Origin: Paramecium octaurelia
Lineage: Eukaryota; Ciliophora; Oligohymenophorea; Peniculida; Parameciidae
Length of the DNA: 64,000 nucleotides
Direction of reading: 5' to 3'
Assembly: GCA_905182995.1 (NCBI GenBank)
Contig: CAJJDP010000144.1
Coordinates: 223,020-287,019 of the forward strand
Shown here: positions 13,340-27,969 of the stretch, piece by piece
Layout: each line of letters opens with the position of its first letter
Numbering within the stretch: position 1 is the first letter of the stretch
Translations under genes and position numbers: made by a program
Notes under the pieces: generated by a model
Seen by the model: the letters and a program-made list of their open reading frames with translations, nothing else
Database searches by the model: none
What the model was told of the DNA's origin: nothing

Positions 13340-14375
13340 ATGAGTAAAATCCCGATGCAAGAAATGAAGTAATATCTGGATCAAAAATTAGATTTCAACT
13401 AGGAATCAACTTAAATCGTAATGAAAAAATTGGGATTGACTCAAAGATCCTTGCAAAGAATGAATTATTTAGAATATATGACATCAAATACTAGTTAGTA
13501 AGACTACTTTTTATACTTGCATGCTGTTGCAATGAACATTAAAAAATTTCAATAAGCAATTGCCAAAATGAATTCCAAGGACAAGTCAATCGATTGTACT
13601 GATCCTGGAAATGTTGATGAAATAATTGCACTTCTTGATAAAAGAATGAAGCATAAAAACCACACTAGTAGCTAACCTTGTGTAACTTCAAATAGGGATA
13701 AAACACTTGAAAGGGATGATAAAGTATTATGTACTTAATAAAAAATAATCCAATTATCAAATTAAGGAATCAAATCTATTACAGAAAGGAACACACTAAA
13801 GCACAATTAGTTAACACATCACAATTCAATTATCAATTCTTCTAGTCCCAATAAAATCATTTTGAAAAGTATTTTATAAATGAATAAAATAATTAGAATT
13901 AGTAATTTCAAATAACCAAAGCATAGCTGATCTTCTATAAAAATAATAATAGGCTTCTGTTGATGCCAGTTCACTTGAATAGCTGAATGAATCATTGCCA
14001 AGACATTAGCCAGATAAAAACATTGCAATAATGTCAGGAATTAAGCATAGATTAAAAGACCACCCATATCATACTAAATCAATTGATGAGATTATGTAGA
14101 AAATAGCTAAATTAAGAAGCATATCTCAGCAATCCATAGATTCTGGTAGACAATTACCTAACACAAAAATCATATTAATGAAGTAAAAGAAGAAGCAAGA
14201 AAATGTCATATCTACCAAATTGGAAATGATGTTGAAAAGAGAAAAGTTGATTAGACAAGAACCTATGAAAATACACTAAGTAAAATTAGGCAATATCATG
14301 GGGGTAATATCCAAAATACGAAATCAACAAACTAAATTGAAAATATTTCAATAACTAAATAATGATCTTTTATGA
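13340..14375 (+). CDS. Hypothetical protein, 335 aa
   Basis: Not recognised. One 28-nt intron at 13869-13896 (GTATTT...ATTAG) reconnects the frame and yields 336 codons. Starts MSKIPMQEMKQYLDQKLDFN. The N-terminal ~100 residues look helical; the middle is Ser/Asn/Gln-rich and probably disordered; the C-terminal third is basic and helical (MKQKKKQENV, MLKREKLIRQ). No membrane segment. Downstream of RP2 on the same strand with a 69-bp gap, but no functional link can be claimed. Confidence 0.75.
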
Positions 14376-14454
14376 CTATTTAATATTATTACTAATTCTA
14401 TATATTTATATAGTTTAATTTAAAAGTTACATACTTGCATATTATTATATATAA

Positions 14455-17246
14455 TCACATGCTAAAACTAGTCTTTTTACGTTATGGTTACTCAATTTCT
14501 GGTTTGTAATCTGGATTCTTCTTTAAAATAACAAAGTTTTCTAAAATCATATCTTGGACTGGCATATATTCATCATTGGCTAATTCAGCTCTATTACAGA
14601 TTATATTTAGTATTACCTTTCACCAGCACTAACAATGACTGGACTTGTATGAGTCTAAAATCCTGTAATTCTTTTTGGTTTACCAGCCTACCCAACTGCA
14701 TCTACAGCCTATCCTACACGTACCTGAACAGGGAGATTTTCAAGATTGTCATTTAACTACATTTAAGAGAGAATAATTACTGTAAAGAACATTCTTGGAT
14801 ACATGGCAATACCCAAATAGTAGAGTAATGTGTGATTCTTTTCCAAAATCAAATTCTTAATATCCAAACATCCATGTAAGAATGAAATAATTCCTGCAAT
14901 AGCCACCTTATTCATTAAGAACTTATCAGAATAATATGGTTGAAGTGTCAACAATCCTTTGCCCATATGTAATAATCCCTAGGCAATTCTCACGAGGAAC
15001 AAACCATTTGAATCATTCATAAAGTAAACTGCCAACCCTCTTAATTTATCAGCAATTCTTGAATTATTTGTACCTGCTCCCAATAAACCCATAGACAAAG
15101 TTGCTCTATAAGACAATTCTTAATCTCTGTCATGAGCCAATTTAAGAAGAAGATCCATCGGTTGAATCTTTGGATTTGATATCTAAAATAATTAATATAT
15201 GTTCAATACATTTATCAAAGCCACAGCCAAAGGAATGGCTCTCTTGACCTCCACATCTGAAAATTGCAATATATGTTAGAAAATTCTATATACCATCTCA
15301 CTGCCAATATCTTCACTGCTGGCTATTAAGGCAATTCCCAAGATGGCTACTTATTAGAGCTCATAATTCTTGTCAATCTTAGCGCCGTTGTCATCAGATG
15401 TCACTTCTGAACAATAGCCAAGTAGTTCTTGAACCTTTAAAACATTTCCTGTCGATGCAAATGCAAGAGAAGTCAAGGTGACTTTTGCATATTTATTGAT
15501 CTTGTGAGGAATTAAAGCAAGTGATTCAATTACTATTTCTGCAGCCTCTGCTTATCCTAAATAGAGTAATCCTAATCCTACTGCGAAATATCTTGATATA
15601 GATATATCTAATTATGATTCTTGTCTCTCCATCATTGTTTAAACGATAGCATTTGCAACTTCATCATTGCATTTACCAACAAATATCAGACCTAAAGATA
15701 GTGCAGCCATAGAAGCCAATTCAACACTATCTGCCTCTACAATTAAACTTATCAATTGTTCTTATAATTCTGCTCTTGCTGAGCCTGCATATGCTAATCC
15801 CAATCCCATTACAGCTCCAATCTTCACCTACACTTCAGGACTCTCCAACTAAGCTAATAATATGGCCTAAGCTGGTTAATTTTCATCGACAATTCCACTG
15901 CAAAATAAGCCTAATCCTATGCATGCTCCTGCCTTTGTGTAGATGTCACTTAAATCAAAATACTCAGAGATTTATTCTGTACCATTATCAATATTCCATA
16001 AATTGACTAACCCAATACTTGCAACTGCTGCAATCGCAGTATGATCATTTTTCACACTATTCAACCATGGATTTTCTTTATTGCTCATCAATGCATCTTT
16101 CTTGAATCCTGCATTCACAAATCCATTGCAGTATGTAGCTGCAAGGTTTTTTTGGATTTATTCAAAGTTGGCTTCCTTGTTCTTCTCTTCTAAATGAGCC
16201 TTGTATACTTAATCTGGAGTCTTGGGTTCCAGAACTTCTAGATCTTTAGCCAAATTTATGTAGAATTGACTCAAGTACTGATTTGCTGCAATCTTTTTCA
16301 AAGTCTCATCATTTATAATTCCTTCTTCAACTTGATATCTATGTCTAGCCAATTAGAAAGCCAATTGTTTTTTTATGGTTTCATCTTAGCAGGCTTTAAA
16401 TACTTCCTCAACCTTTCCTGGTTTGTCTATACGTAATGCAATTCTCAAGGCATTAGTGTATTCATTCACCTTCAAACAAATATTAAAGGCTGTAATAAGT
16501 AAAATATCTAATTCATCCTAATCTGAACAAAATGGAACAAGACTCAATAAGTAAACCAAAATTCTTTATATGTTTGCTTGATTCACATACTAATGATAAG
16601 ATATAGTGTTAATACTTGTTCTATTTTTTACAATTGATCCACCTCACTTAATAAATCTATTGCATCATGTTCTGAATTATGATCCATAAAATAGGGAACT
16701 ATTTCATCTACTAAAGCCAGTAAATCATCAGCTCCCTCTACCTTTTGTAACCTTAATTAAAATTCTGATCCAATATTAGCAGCAAGATGACTTAGATACT
16801 CATGTCCCCAAAATTTGAATTCTTCTAATGTTCCCTCCTATAGATAAAGCAATGAATCTCTATCGCCTCCATAAGTCATTGCCAACACAGATAGAAAATC
16901 TGCCAATTATTTCTATATTTTAGATACTACACTCATACTTTGAATCTCGATGTCTCCAATCCATTGTAAAACTCAACCAACTTCCCGTAAGATTCCTTTA
17001 AGAATTTGAATGGCTTTGGCACTGAAGTCATTGAAGTTGTAGCTGAACGTACTTCGGTCTTCAACTTCTCCAAACTTTCTGTGTTATTTTAAATGATCTC
17101 CTCCGCATATTATTCCAGTCTATTTTTCAATTCAAGATCTTATTCTGACTAAAATTATGCTTGATTTTCATGATTACCAACTGAACGGCCTATTTTCCTG
17201 GTTTTTTCTAAGCCTATTTATCTTATGTGACTTTCTTCTCCTCCAT
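14455..17246 (-). CDS. 26S proteasome regulatory subunit Rpn1 (PSMD2)
   Basis: Largest non-ATPase subunit of the proteasome base and docking site for ubiquitin receptors and Ubp6/USP14. The N-terminus after an intron (29 nt, near 17151-17179) reads into [20 protein letters not shown], matching the highly conserved [23 protein letters not shown] of Rpn1. The body has repeated Ala/Gly-rich alpha-solenoid units (PC repeats), and the C-terminus has SAGERAEL...[20 protein letters not shown], matching the family end. There is a ciliate-specific tail of ~15 residues ([15 protein letters not shown]). Further short introns are present (one near 14608-14632). Lies 78 bp downstream of the kinesin stop on the same strand. 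Confidence 0.95.
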
Positions 17247-17324
17247 GTTTTGAATTCTAAAAAAATTAAATTTAATTAGCTAACACCAGTATGCTTGAGA
17301 TTTTATATAATATATGTATTATGT

Positions 17325-19657
<2,333 letters not shown>

Positions 19658-20082
19658 AGCTTTGAAAATTTGAATTATTTATATAAAAATATAAAATCAG
19701 TTTATACATTATTTAGAAATTTTCGCACAACTTTTTTTTTAAATGAATTACCTGCATTATTCTTTTTAAAATTACATTTCATGCTTTATGGTTCAATATT
19801 TTCAGTGGCATTATTGATTAAGCATGATAATCAAAAACCTTTATTAAGTAACTAATAAAATATTAAAATAATATTAAAAAATTAGAATATGTAGAAATAT
19901 GTTGAAAGGATATTTAAGTTTAAATTTAGATTATTGATTTTCTTTTCATCTTTTCTATTTAGATTTTTAATTTTAAGAATTATTGTTTGATATTTAACAA
20001 TCAAATTTTATAGATTTAGCTTTTAAAATTATATCCAGTAATTTTACTTAAGTATTCAAAAATAACATATAATTAGCCTTAA

Positions 20083-20412
20083 ATGGCATCATTGGGGAAG
20101 AGGGATGCTCCAGACATGAATGTTCATATCATAAACTTGAATTAATTTCAATTTAATGAATTGTAATTCCAGAAACACTTATTGATATTTCAAAGTTTTA
20201 AATACGAATTAGATTTTTTATTTTACTCTAGGCATCAAAATTTGAATAATAATTTAAAGTTATTTGAAAAAAAACCATAATTTGCATTTCTGTTAATTTA
20301 TTTTATTTTAATTAATAAAATTAAATTTCTAATATAGACTATTCATGGGGTCTAAAAATATTTACATCCTTCCTAATTCGTCATTTAATTTATTAGTTTA
20401 ATGTCAATTTGA
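20083..20412 (+). CDS. Small ORF, 109 aa, doubtful
   Basis: ATG to TGA frame starting MASLGKRDAPDMNVHIINLN. The first ~20 residues look protein-like; the rest drifts into Phe/Ile/Leu/Asn-rich composition expected of translated AT-rich DNA. It ends 30 bp before the start of the next gene. With only TGA as a stop, frames of this length arise by chance fairly often, so I rate it low. The rest of the 19658-20442 gap shows nothing else. Confidence 0.3.
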
Positions 20413-20442
20413 CAGCAAACTTTTTATTATTTATATTTTCTA

Positions 20443-21897
20443 ATGATAAATAAGTATACCCTCTAATTTATAGATAATACAGTCGAATAAAAATATTAGG
20501 AATACTAGTTAAATTAGAAGAGGAAGCCAATGATGCAAAAAGTCATAAAGATCACATCCCTTATTGTAATTGTGAAATCAATTGCTCTATTGATCAATTT
20601 TAATTTGAGGGAAGTATATTCCACTCTTGGCTATTTAATGGTCACTGTTGGTTTTATATTGATTCTTAAATTTCAACCTCGACTGATTAGATGGGTTCTG
20701 ATAATCATCAATTATGGGGTTTTAATTTTTTATTATGAACCTGACGAGGGCAAGACTTAGTACAAACATTAATTGTCTTCAGCTTTGATAGTATCTTATT
20801 AATTCATAGTGATGAATACTGGAGAATTTATTGATACTTTGGTGTAGGTGATTTCGTTCTATTCATTTTACCTGGTTTATTTCATGGAGTATTAGCCAGA
20901 TTATTCCATTTCGCTAACGATGGCAACATTTTTACTTTCATTCTTACTTATAATCACATTTTATGAGAATGCCTCTGCGGAAAGATCAAAATTCAAACTT
21001 ACAATAATAGAGAATAAATGGGATGAAATTCTTTAAAATATGATTGTTGAGCCATGTATTATTTTCAATTACAATAACTTTAAAAATTCTTTTATATTGA
21101 AAAAGTCAATCGATTTTATCTACCCCATGGACTCAACTGAAGAATTGAAGTTATTCCTCAGAAATTCAAAAGTCAATCAAAGTCATAAAATTAATTTAGA
21201 AGATTTTATATTTCAGAAAGTTTAATAATTAAATAAGGACAATATATAAACATGGAATTAAAAACTTATTATTTTATATCATAAGGAAGCTCATAATATC
21301 TACTACTCTATACTCTCAGACACATCCCCTGTCATTCTTATCAAAGTTAAGCCGTTAAAATGTTAAAAAAATGAAAACGAGTCAGAATTAGAAAATAAAT
21401 ACTAATATAAATACAAAATCTTAATCAAAAGTATCTTACATCAATTCAGATTGAATTTCTAACAACCATTTCCTAATCTACATACGATATTTAAGATTAC
21501 AGTATATCATTACCTACATGAAAAAATTGATAAATAATTTATTGCTTCTATTAAAATTGACAAAATTCTAAAGTAGCTCAAATTAATTTATCCATAGAAG
21601 CAAATAACTCTTGAAAACTTCTACAAAAGATCCAAAATCTCTGGACATAAAGATGAATTTTATTTGATTTTGATGGAGGTCTTTGAAATCATGATATCCA
21701 AACAAATTCATATAAGAATCATAAAAAATGAATCCTCTACTAAATTTTTTATCTATGGGATTTTCATAGAAGGAGCCAAAGAGAAGCTGACATCCAGGCT
21801 TCATTACTATTAGAGAAGCTTGCAAGCTCTTGAAATTACTAATCAATGTATATTGATCTTTATATAATTTAGATGTTAGTTTAACTCTTAAGTCTGA
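20443..21897 (+). CDS. Multi-pass membrane protein, possible degenerate histidine kinase
   Basis: Single open frame of 484 residues. After ~30 polar residues come about five hydrophobic helices (e.g. ITSLIVIVKSIALLINF, STLGYLMVTVGFILIL, LTMATFLLSFLLIITFY, up to residue ~172), then a ~310-residue cytosolic part. The cytosolic part contains LHQFRLNFQQPF in the place where a histidine kinase would have H-E-F/L-R-x-P, and later DEFYLILMEVFEIMISKQIH, which resembles the start of a HATPase domain but lacks the usual N-box asparagine and glycine boxes. Paramecium has large families of hybrid-kinase-like membrane proteins; this looks like a non-catalytic or decaying member. Function not established; the start at 20443 rather than 20530 is uncertain. 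Confidence 0.6.
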
Positions 21898-22541
21898 GCG
21901 TAAACATATCAATTGATAAATCATATTATTTTTAATTATCTTCGAACATATTATTTCTAATTAATAGGAGTTTTTTTATAATTTGAAATTGTAAATTAAT
22001 AACTTAATTAGTGACTGAGTATTTTTAAATTTTTTATAGGTATTTAAATTTTAAACAAAATATGGTTGTGTTAGTGGAAGCTACCACTAATTCAAAGTAT
22101 AATTATGACAAATAAATACCATTTTGTTATTTTCAATTAATTTTGATTGATTGTAGAAAATCTTAAGTTGTTTAGTTTTATTTATTTTTAATGTAATGAT
22201 ATTCCAATAAACAATTAACTTATTAAGCGTTATTTAAAATCTTACTAATATTCATAGTTAAACTGTAACATCATGATAATAAAATAAACTAAGTATTTAC
22301 CTTCTGAAATATTGTAGTTTGATAAATTTATTTTAATGATTTTTTATAATTATAAGTGATATTTAAAAATATTGAAAGAGTTATAAGTTTTGACGATTCC
22401 TTAAAGAGTTTAGATAGACTTATATCAAGGCATTTCTCAGTTTATCAATAGCATTTATTGGAATGAATCAGATTGTTAATTGATTTTAACGAATAATTTA
22501 CAATTAATAGCAGCTCAATTTTGTGTTTATAAATTAAAATA
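21898..22541. other. Intergenic, AT-rich
   Basis: About 640 bp between the membrane protein and the J-protein. Very AT-rich, no coding-like frame, RNA gene or repeat seen. Confidence 0.5.
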
Positions 22542-23269
22542 ATGTAATAGCGGGAAGAATAATTTACGTTGTACAAGTTACTGAATGTGGAACCGAAAGC
22601 AACTCAAAATGAAATAGTATGGAAGTTAATTATATTTTTAGAAAAAGTCTTATCGATAATTGGCATTGTAATTACATCCAGATAAGAATCAAGCAGATGT
22701 AAATGCAAAAGAAAAGTTTTAAAAAATATCTGAAGCCTATTAGATTCTTTCTAATGAGGAGAAAAGAAAGATGTATGATGAAACTGGGATGATTGAGGGG
22801 ATGGATGAATTTAAAAATGCATATGAGTTCTATCGTAATCTTTATCCGAAGATCAGCAAAGAGGATATTGATAAATATGAGGTCAAGTATAGATTTAGTA
22901 AGGAGGAGGAGAACGACTTGATTGAATTCTATAATAAGTAAGAGTGTTTGCCATATTCTCGATAGAAATAGTGGGAATGTGAAGTGTTTGCTTGAGAATA
23001 TAATATTGAGTAAAAATGAGGACATCCCTCGTTTTTTAGAGTTTTATGACGAGATGATAAAGCAAAAGAAGATAACGGATTATAAAATATACCAGACCAG
23101 CCGAAACAAGATCAAGACTTTGAGAGAGGACCCAGAGGCATAATAGATCGATATGGATTAATTGACTAAATAGATACGACAAAGACCGAAGAATACATTC
23201 GATTAGTTGCTATAATAGATGGAGTAGAAATATCAGAAGCCAAAGAAGGTGAAGAGTTAAAAAAAATGA
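22542..23269 (+). CDS. DNAJC9-like J-domain protein
   Basis: Co-chaperone of 224 residues after removing introns at 22617-22641 and 22938-22965. The J domain is N-terminal: FTLYKLLNVEPKATQNEI, then SYRQLALQLHPDKNQ with an intact HPD, and FQKISEAYQILSNEEKRKMYDETG. The C-terminal region (EDIPRFLEFYDEMIKQKKI, basic tail KPKKVKSQKK) matches the short DNAJC9 type, whose animal member is a nuclear histone H3-H4 co-chaperone. Both introns restore the frame exactly. Only 16 bp separate its stop from the next start codon. Confidence 0.88.
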
Positions 23270-23285
23270 TTAATATATTTAATTA

Positions 23286-26200
23286 ATGAAATTTGCCTTA
23301 ATATTGGCGCTAGCAATTTTAAACACAATTAGTGGCTCAAAAATCAGCAATAAAAACATCTTATTGCCCTTGGCAGACATCGAAGTAGAGTATGAAATCA
23401 CTGCTGAAGGTGGCTGCTTCGATTGGAGTGCTTCCAATAGTGCTATTGCAGTCACTGTGCAAGATTAATAGGGATGCTCGAAGTCAATTGGAAAAGTTAG
23501 AGTTGTGACTAAAATGCCAAGTTAAACATTTATCTACGTGAAATCGAAGTCCTCAGATGCATCTCAATTTATAGTGGAAGTAGTGGTGCAAGCAATAAGC
23601 AGTTTGAGCATAATTACCAAATAAAAATAATTGGATTTGGATACTTAAGAAGAGTTGCATGTTTAAGCATATGATGATAAGGGAAACACATTCACGACAT
23701 TGGAAGGTCTTAAATTTGAATGGAAAACGGGCTCATTGGAAATGGTTAAGTTTACTGAATCAGGATTAAAAGTATCAGAGAAACGAGCAAGATTAGAGTT
23801 CAATAGTGATATCATTGTGGTCAAAGGAAAGAAGGAAGGGAAAGAAACTGTTTTTACTAGAGTGATAGAGAAGAAATATTATGAAAACAAAATAGAAACT
23901 AATGTAGATTTAGTGGTAATTTAAAAATTTCAATTTCACCCTGATTATCCAGTGTATTACTTACCAACACATTCTGTGATCTAATTCCATTTATTGAGAG
24001 CAGATGGAAAAACTAAAATAAGCATACCAAGTGCAGCTCATGTTTGGAGCACTACCTCTAAACTATCAACAATTGAACAAAATGGTGTTTTGAAAACATA
24101 GACTGTTGAGAAGAACTTGAATCTCACAGTAGTTAATTCCAATTACAATTAAATCAAAGCAATCTACCATGTAGTCATTCCCAAGTACATTGATATTGAC
24201 ATTTGGGAAGATGGTAAAGAGAAGAGAGAAGGAAAAGTAACTCATTTGATAGTTGGCAAATTATATAGATTTTAAGCTTATCTCAAGGATGAATTGCATT
24301 AAAGAATATATTCTACAGATGCTTTCACCTACGATTCTTAAGACATAACATTGATAGAGCAGACTGTCATATCAAATGTAGAAAGACAAAATGTTAAATT
24401 ATCATTCCAAAGAGGAACATTGGAATCCTTTGTTACCATCCATTTTGTCCAACCTATCCAAATCTCAACAATCTTTAGGACATACATCCACCTTCCGATT
24501 CATGAACAATATAACTTAGTGGTGACTGGAGGGTCAGGAAATTATAAATATTAATCCAGATATCAATCACCAACCATTTTTGAAATCAAAAGTCCCCGCA
24601 CACTTGTTGCTTCAGACTTGGGAGAGAATATCTTGATAATCTATGATGAATTTAATGTCTATAACAGCTTGGAAGTAACTGTCTACGTGACAGATGTCAC
24701 TTAAATACTTCCATTTGAGAGGAGAAAAGAGTTGATAGTGAATGAATCTGATGATACATTTTATTAAGCAATTGGAGATCCCAAAGTGGGAAATTATACT
24801 TAATGCAGAGCAGTTAAGTTTACAATTGATAATTTTGATGTTTTCACTACAACACAAATAGCTGGAGATCTATCTAACTATTTAGTTTGTAATGGTTTAA
24901 AGTTGCAATCGGCAACACCAGGTTAATATAATCTTTAAATTAACACTCAAAAGATATCTGTAACACAATAGGTAAGAGTCTATGATTACTTGCATTTCGA
25001 AAAACCAGTTTATTATGTGACTCCTCATTCTACTATAACAACTAAGGTTTTGGGAGGACCAACAACTTGGGATTAAACACCATACAACGAGAAGTTGTCA
25101 GAAGGCATCATCAAAATAGACATGGAAAAATACCATTTCAATTGTTTCTAGAGCAAAGCTGAATTCAAAATTACTAGAATCAACAAACAATCAGATTTAT
25201 TGCCTAATCCAAAATTAGTTAGCAATACTCTACCTGTTAAATGTTTATTGCCAGAAGCATTCAAAATTTATAATGAAAAGAATCAAGAAGTAAATTGGTT
25301 ATTCAAAGAAGAAACTGTGTAGATTAGTGTAGTGGCTGTCTATTAGACTTTCCTATTCTATAATTCCAGCAGTTTGCATTTAGACTATTCGACTAGAGGA
25401 TTAAAATATCAAAATAGATATTTATCATATGATATTTAATCTGGAATCTCTGATTGTAAATTCATTGTAGCTTCAAATTCTTACAACAATCACAAGGACA
25501 CTTTCATAACTATTAAGAGTGAATTAGACTTAATCATTCATCATACTTTAAAATTGATTCCAAGTGGAGAACAATATGTTCTGATTGATTAAAGTGTGTT
25601 ATTCAGAATAGAATCATCAACCAACAATATACAATGCCAATACGACAATAATATCATTGGTTGTGAGAAGGATTAAGTTACCATAACACCAAAAAAATTA
25701 GGATAATTCTAATTAGTAGTTTATGACTTATCCTTAAATTACAGTGTGTCAGCAACCCTTAATGTAATTGACCCATCTCAATTGAACTTGGAATTAAGTT
25801 AATAGATCACTGTAGTGGGAAATTCAATCAATGCAACCTCTACATTCCATTATTATAAGAAATAAGTGCATGTGACAACTTGGACTCCTCTTCGTTTGAT
25901 TGATTCCCATGGATTCGCCAATATAAACTAAGCCAATAATTAGTTTTTGATCACTCCAAATAAAGAAGGCTTATTCAAACTACAAACACAATATGACTCA
26001 ATCAATTCTAATCAAGTTGATTTGAAGGTTATACCCAAGTTATAAGCTGAAACAGTTTACATGCCAACTGAATGTGAAACTCATGTGCTATTCCCCTCTT
26101 ACTCTTAATTCACTTATTCAGCCATTTCCAATGAGGACTTGGAAACTTCAGTTAGCTAGAACATTGTCACTATCAAATCTAAAAAGAGAAATGGAAATTA

Positions 26201-27858
26201 TATTGTCACTGTGTTCTTAAGATAGTCTAATATTCTGATAGATTCAGTCGATATACCAGTAGTAGTGAATAAACCCAATAGGGCCATTTTACACTACGGC
26301 AGAAAAATTGAATTAGGTTCATCAGTCAGAATAGTGGCTGATTTCTTGATACAGGATCATCAGATGAACCTTTGTTTGTGTCCAACACACAAAATACATT
26401 GGTATCTAGATGAGAAATTGGTTCAGACAGCTCCGAATTCGTTGGGACTTTCAGTTTCCACAGTTGTGGTTGGAAAAATTACTATTAAAATCAAGGCTTA
26501 TGATTTAGAAGCATAGACTGTGTTGGAGGTGGAGAGATTGAATTCTTACACTAGGAACCTATTTATTAATACCAAGGCCTTGTACCATGTTCCTCTTCTG
26601 GTTCCTACAAATAGCAGATTAGCTCTGGGATAAGAAATAAAGAGTGTTGGATAATTGAATATGAACCCACCTAATATTATTGATAGTGATAGCATCACTT
26701 TGCAGCCTCAATTATTAGTAGCCACAACTCCGATGCTAATACAAGTAGAAGAAATCTATCAAATGTATCCGATGTCGGAATTCGTGAATTTGAAAGTCGA
26801 TGAAAAGTTAGAAATTCAGATTGCGTACTTGAATTAGGAGGGATATCAATTTGAAGATATTGAAGACAATAAACTTGAAGTTCTAGGATACACTAGACAT
26901 GTTGTGTAAATTAAGGTGAATAAGAATGGAATTGAAATTTAGGGTTTGGATTAAGGATTTGCATTGATCAAGTTAAGTTGTGGGAATGACAGAGTTGATT
27001 ACATCCTTGTTAAAGTGGGAGCCACCTTGTTGTAAAAGAAAGCATATCTTGGATCCACAATCACTTACAAGATGGATAATTCAGAGAAACCCATTTGGAA
27101 TTCAAATTGTGGTAGTTTCAAGGGCAATCAGTTAACTATCGAAAAGGAATTGAATGAATGTTTTGTGGAGGTCAATGATCAAGGTAACAAATTCAAAGCT
27201 GGACTCGAGGTCATCAGACCATCACATATAATTATTGAGTCCAGTAAAGTAGATAATCATTTGAACATCAAATTAAATGTCAATCCAAAAATACAGCAAT
27301 CTGATTCAGTCAATCCAAACTTTGAAATCAAAATCGAAGTCGATTAACCTCAATGGTTTGAATTAGTAAAGACTGACAATCTCTATGAATATAATATCAA
27401 ACCCATAATTGCTTAAGATAATACTCCCATGCCTAAGAAGGTGAAGGTTAATGCATTCATTTCTAATCAGTTCATTTAATTGGATGGCAGCAAAGAAATC
27501 ACTTATGAAAGAGAATTCTATCTTCCACACAAGGAGATATTTATTTAAAATAGCCAGCCAATCTAAACTCTCAGTATTCCTTACTATAGAAACATCGAAA
27601 AGACCTATCAAGATAACCATTTGTAAGGATTGATCACAACCTAATTTTCTCAAGGTCGAGTTGAGATTGTATTTGATTTTAGTCAGTGTCACGAACCTAC
27701 TGAAGGAGACGTTTATTTTGAAAATGGACAAAAAATTAGAGTCAAATTCGCTTAAGAGTCGAGCTACGAATTAATAATATTTTTAGCTGCACTAGGTATG
27801 TATTATGATTTATAATCTAGTCTTCTTTATCCTAATAATAATGAATTATTTCAGATGA
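23286..27858 (+). CDS. Nuclear pore membrane glycoprotein gp210 (NUP210)
   Basis: Predicted 1515-residue type I membrane protein of the nuclear pore. It begins with a signal peptide (MKFALILALAILNTISGSK). It continues with the conserved first luminal domain: LLPLADIEVEYEITAEGGCF, then DDKGNTFTTLEGLKFEW, closely following the animal order (LLPF..., EGCY.W, DSEGNTFSTLAGL.FEW). A long series of Ig-like beta-rich repeats fills the lumen. The only intron (27796-27820, 25 nt) interrupts the transmembrane helix LIIFLAALVFFILIIMNYF, which is followed by one Arg and the stop, so the cytosolic tail is almost absent. About 370 residues shorter than human NUP210 (1887). Confidence 0.9.
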
Positions 27859-27879
27859 ACCATGTGACATTTTATATCA

Positions 27880-27895
27880 ATATATATATATATAT
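27880..27895. repeat. (TA)n microsatellite
   Basis: Short TA dinucleotide run in the 112-bp convergent gap between gp210 and IFT56. Confidence 0.7.
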
Positions 27896-27969
27896 TCTAT
27901 ATCTATTTTAACATGCAATCCTTTAAGAAATCTTTTAAAGTAATAACCATTAATTTATAAACTTATATT

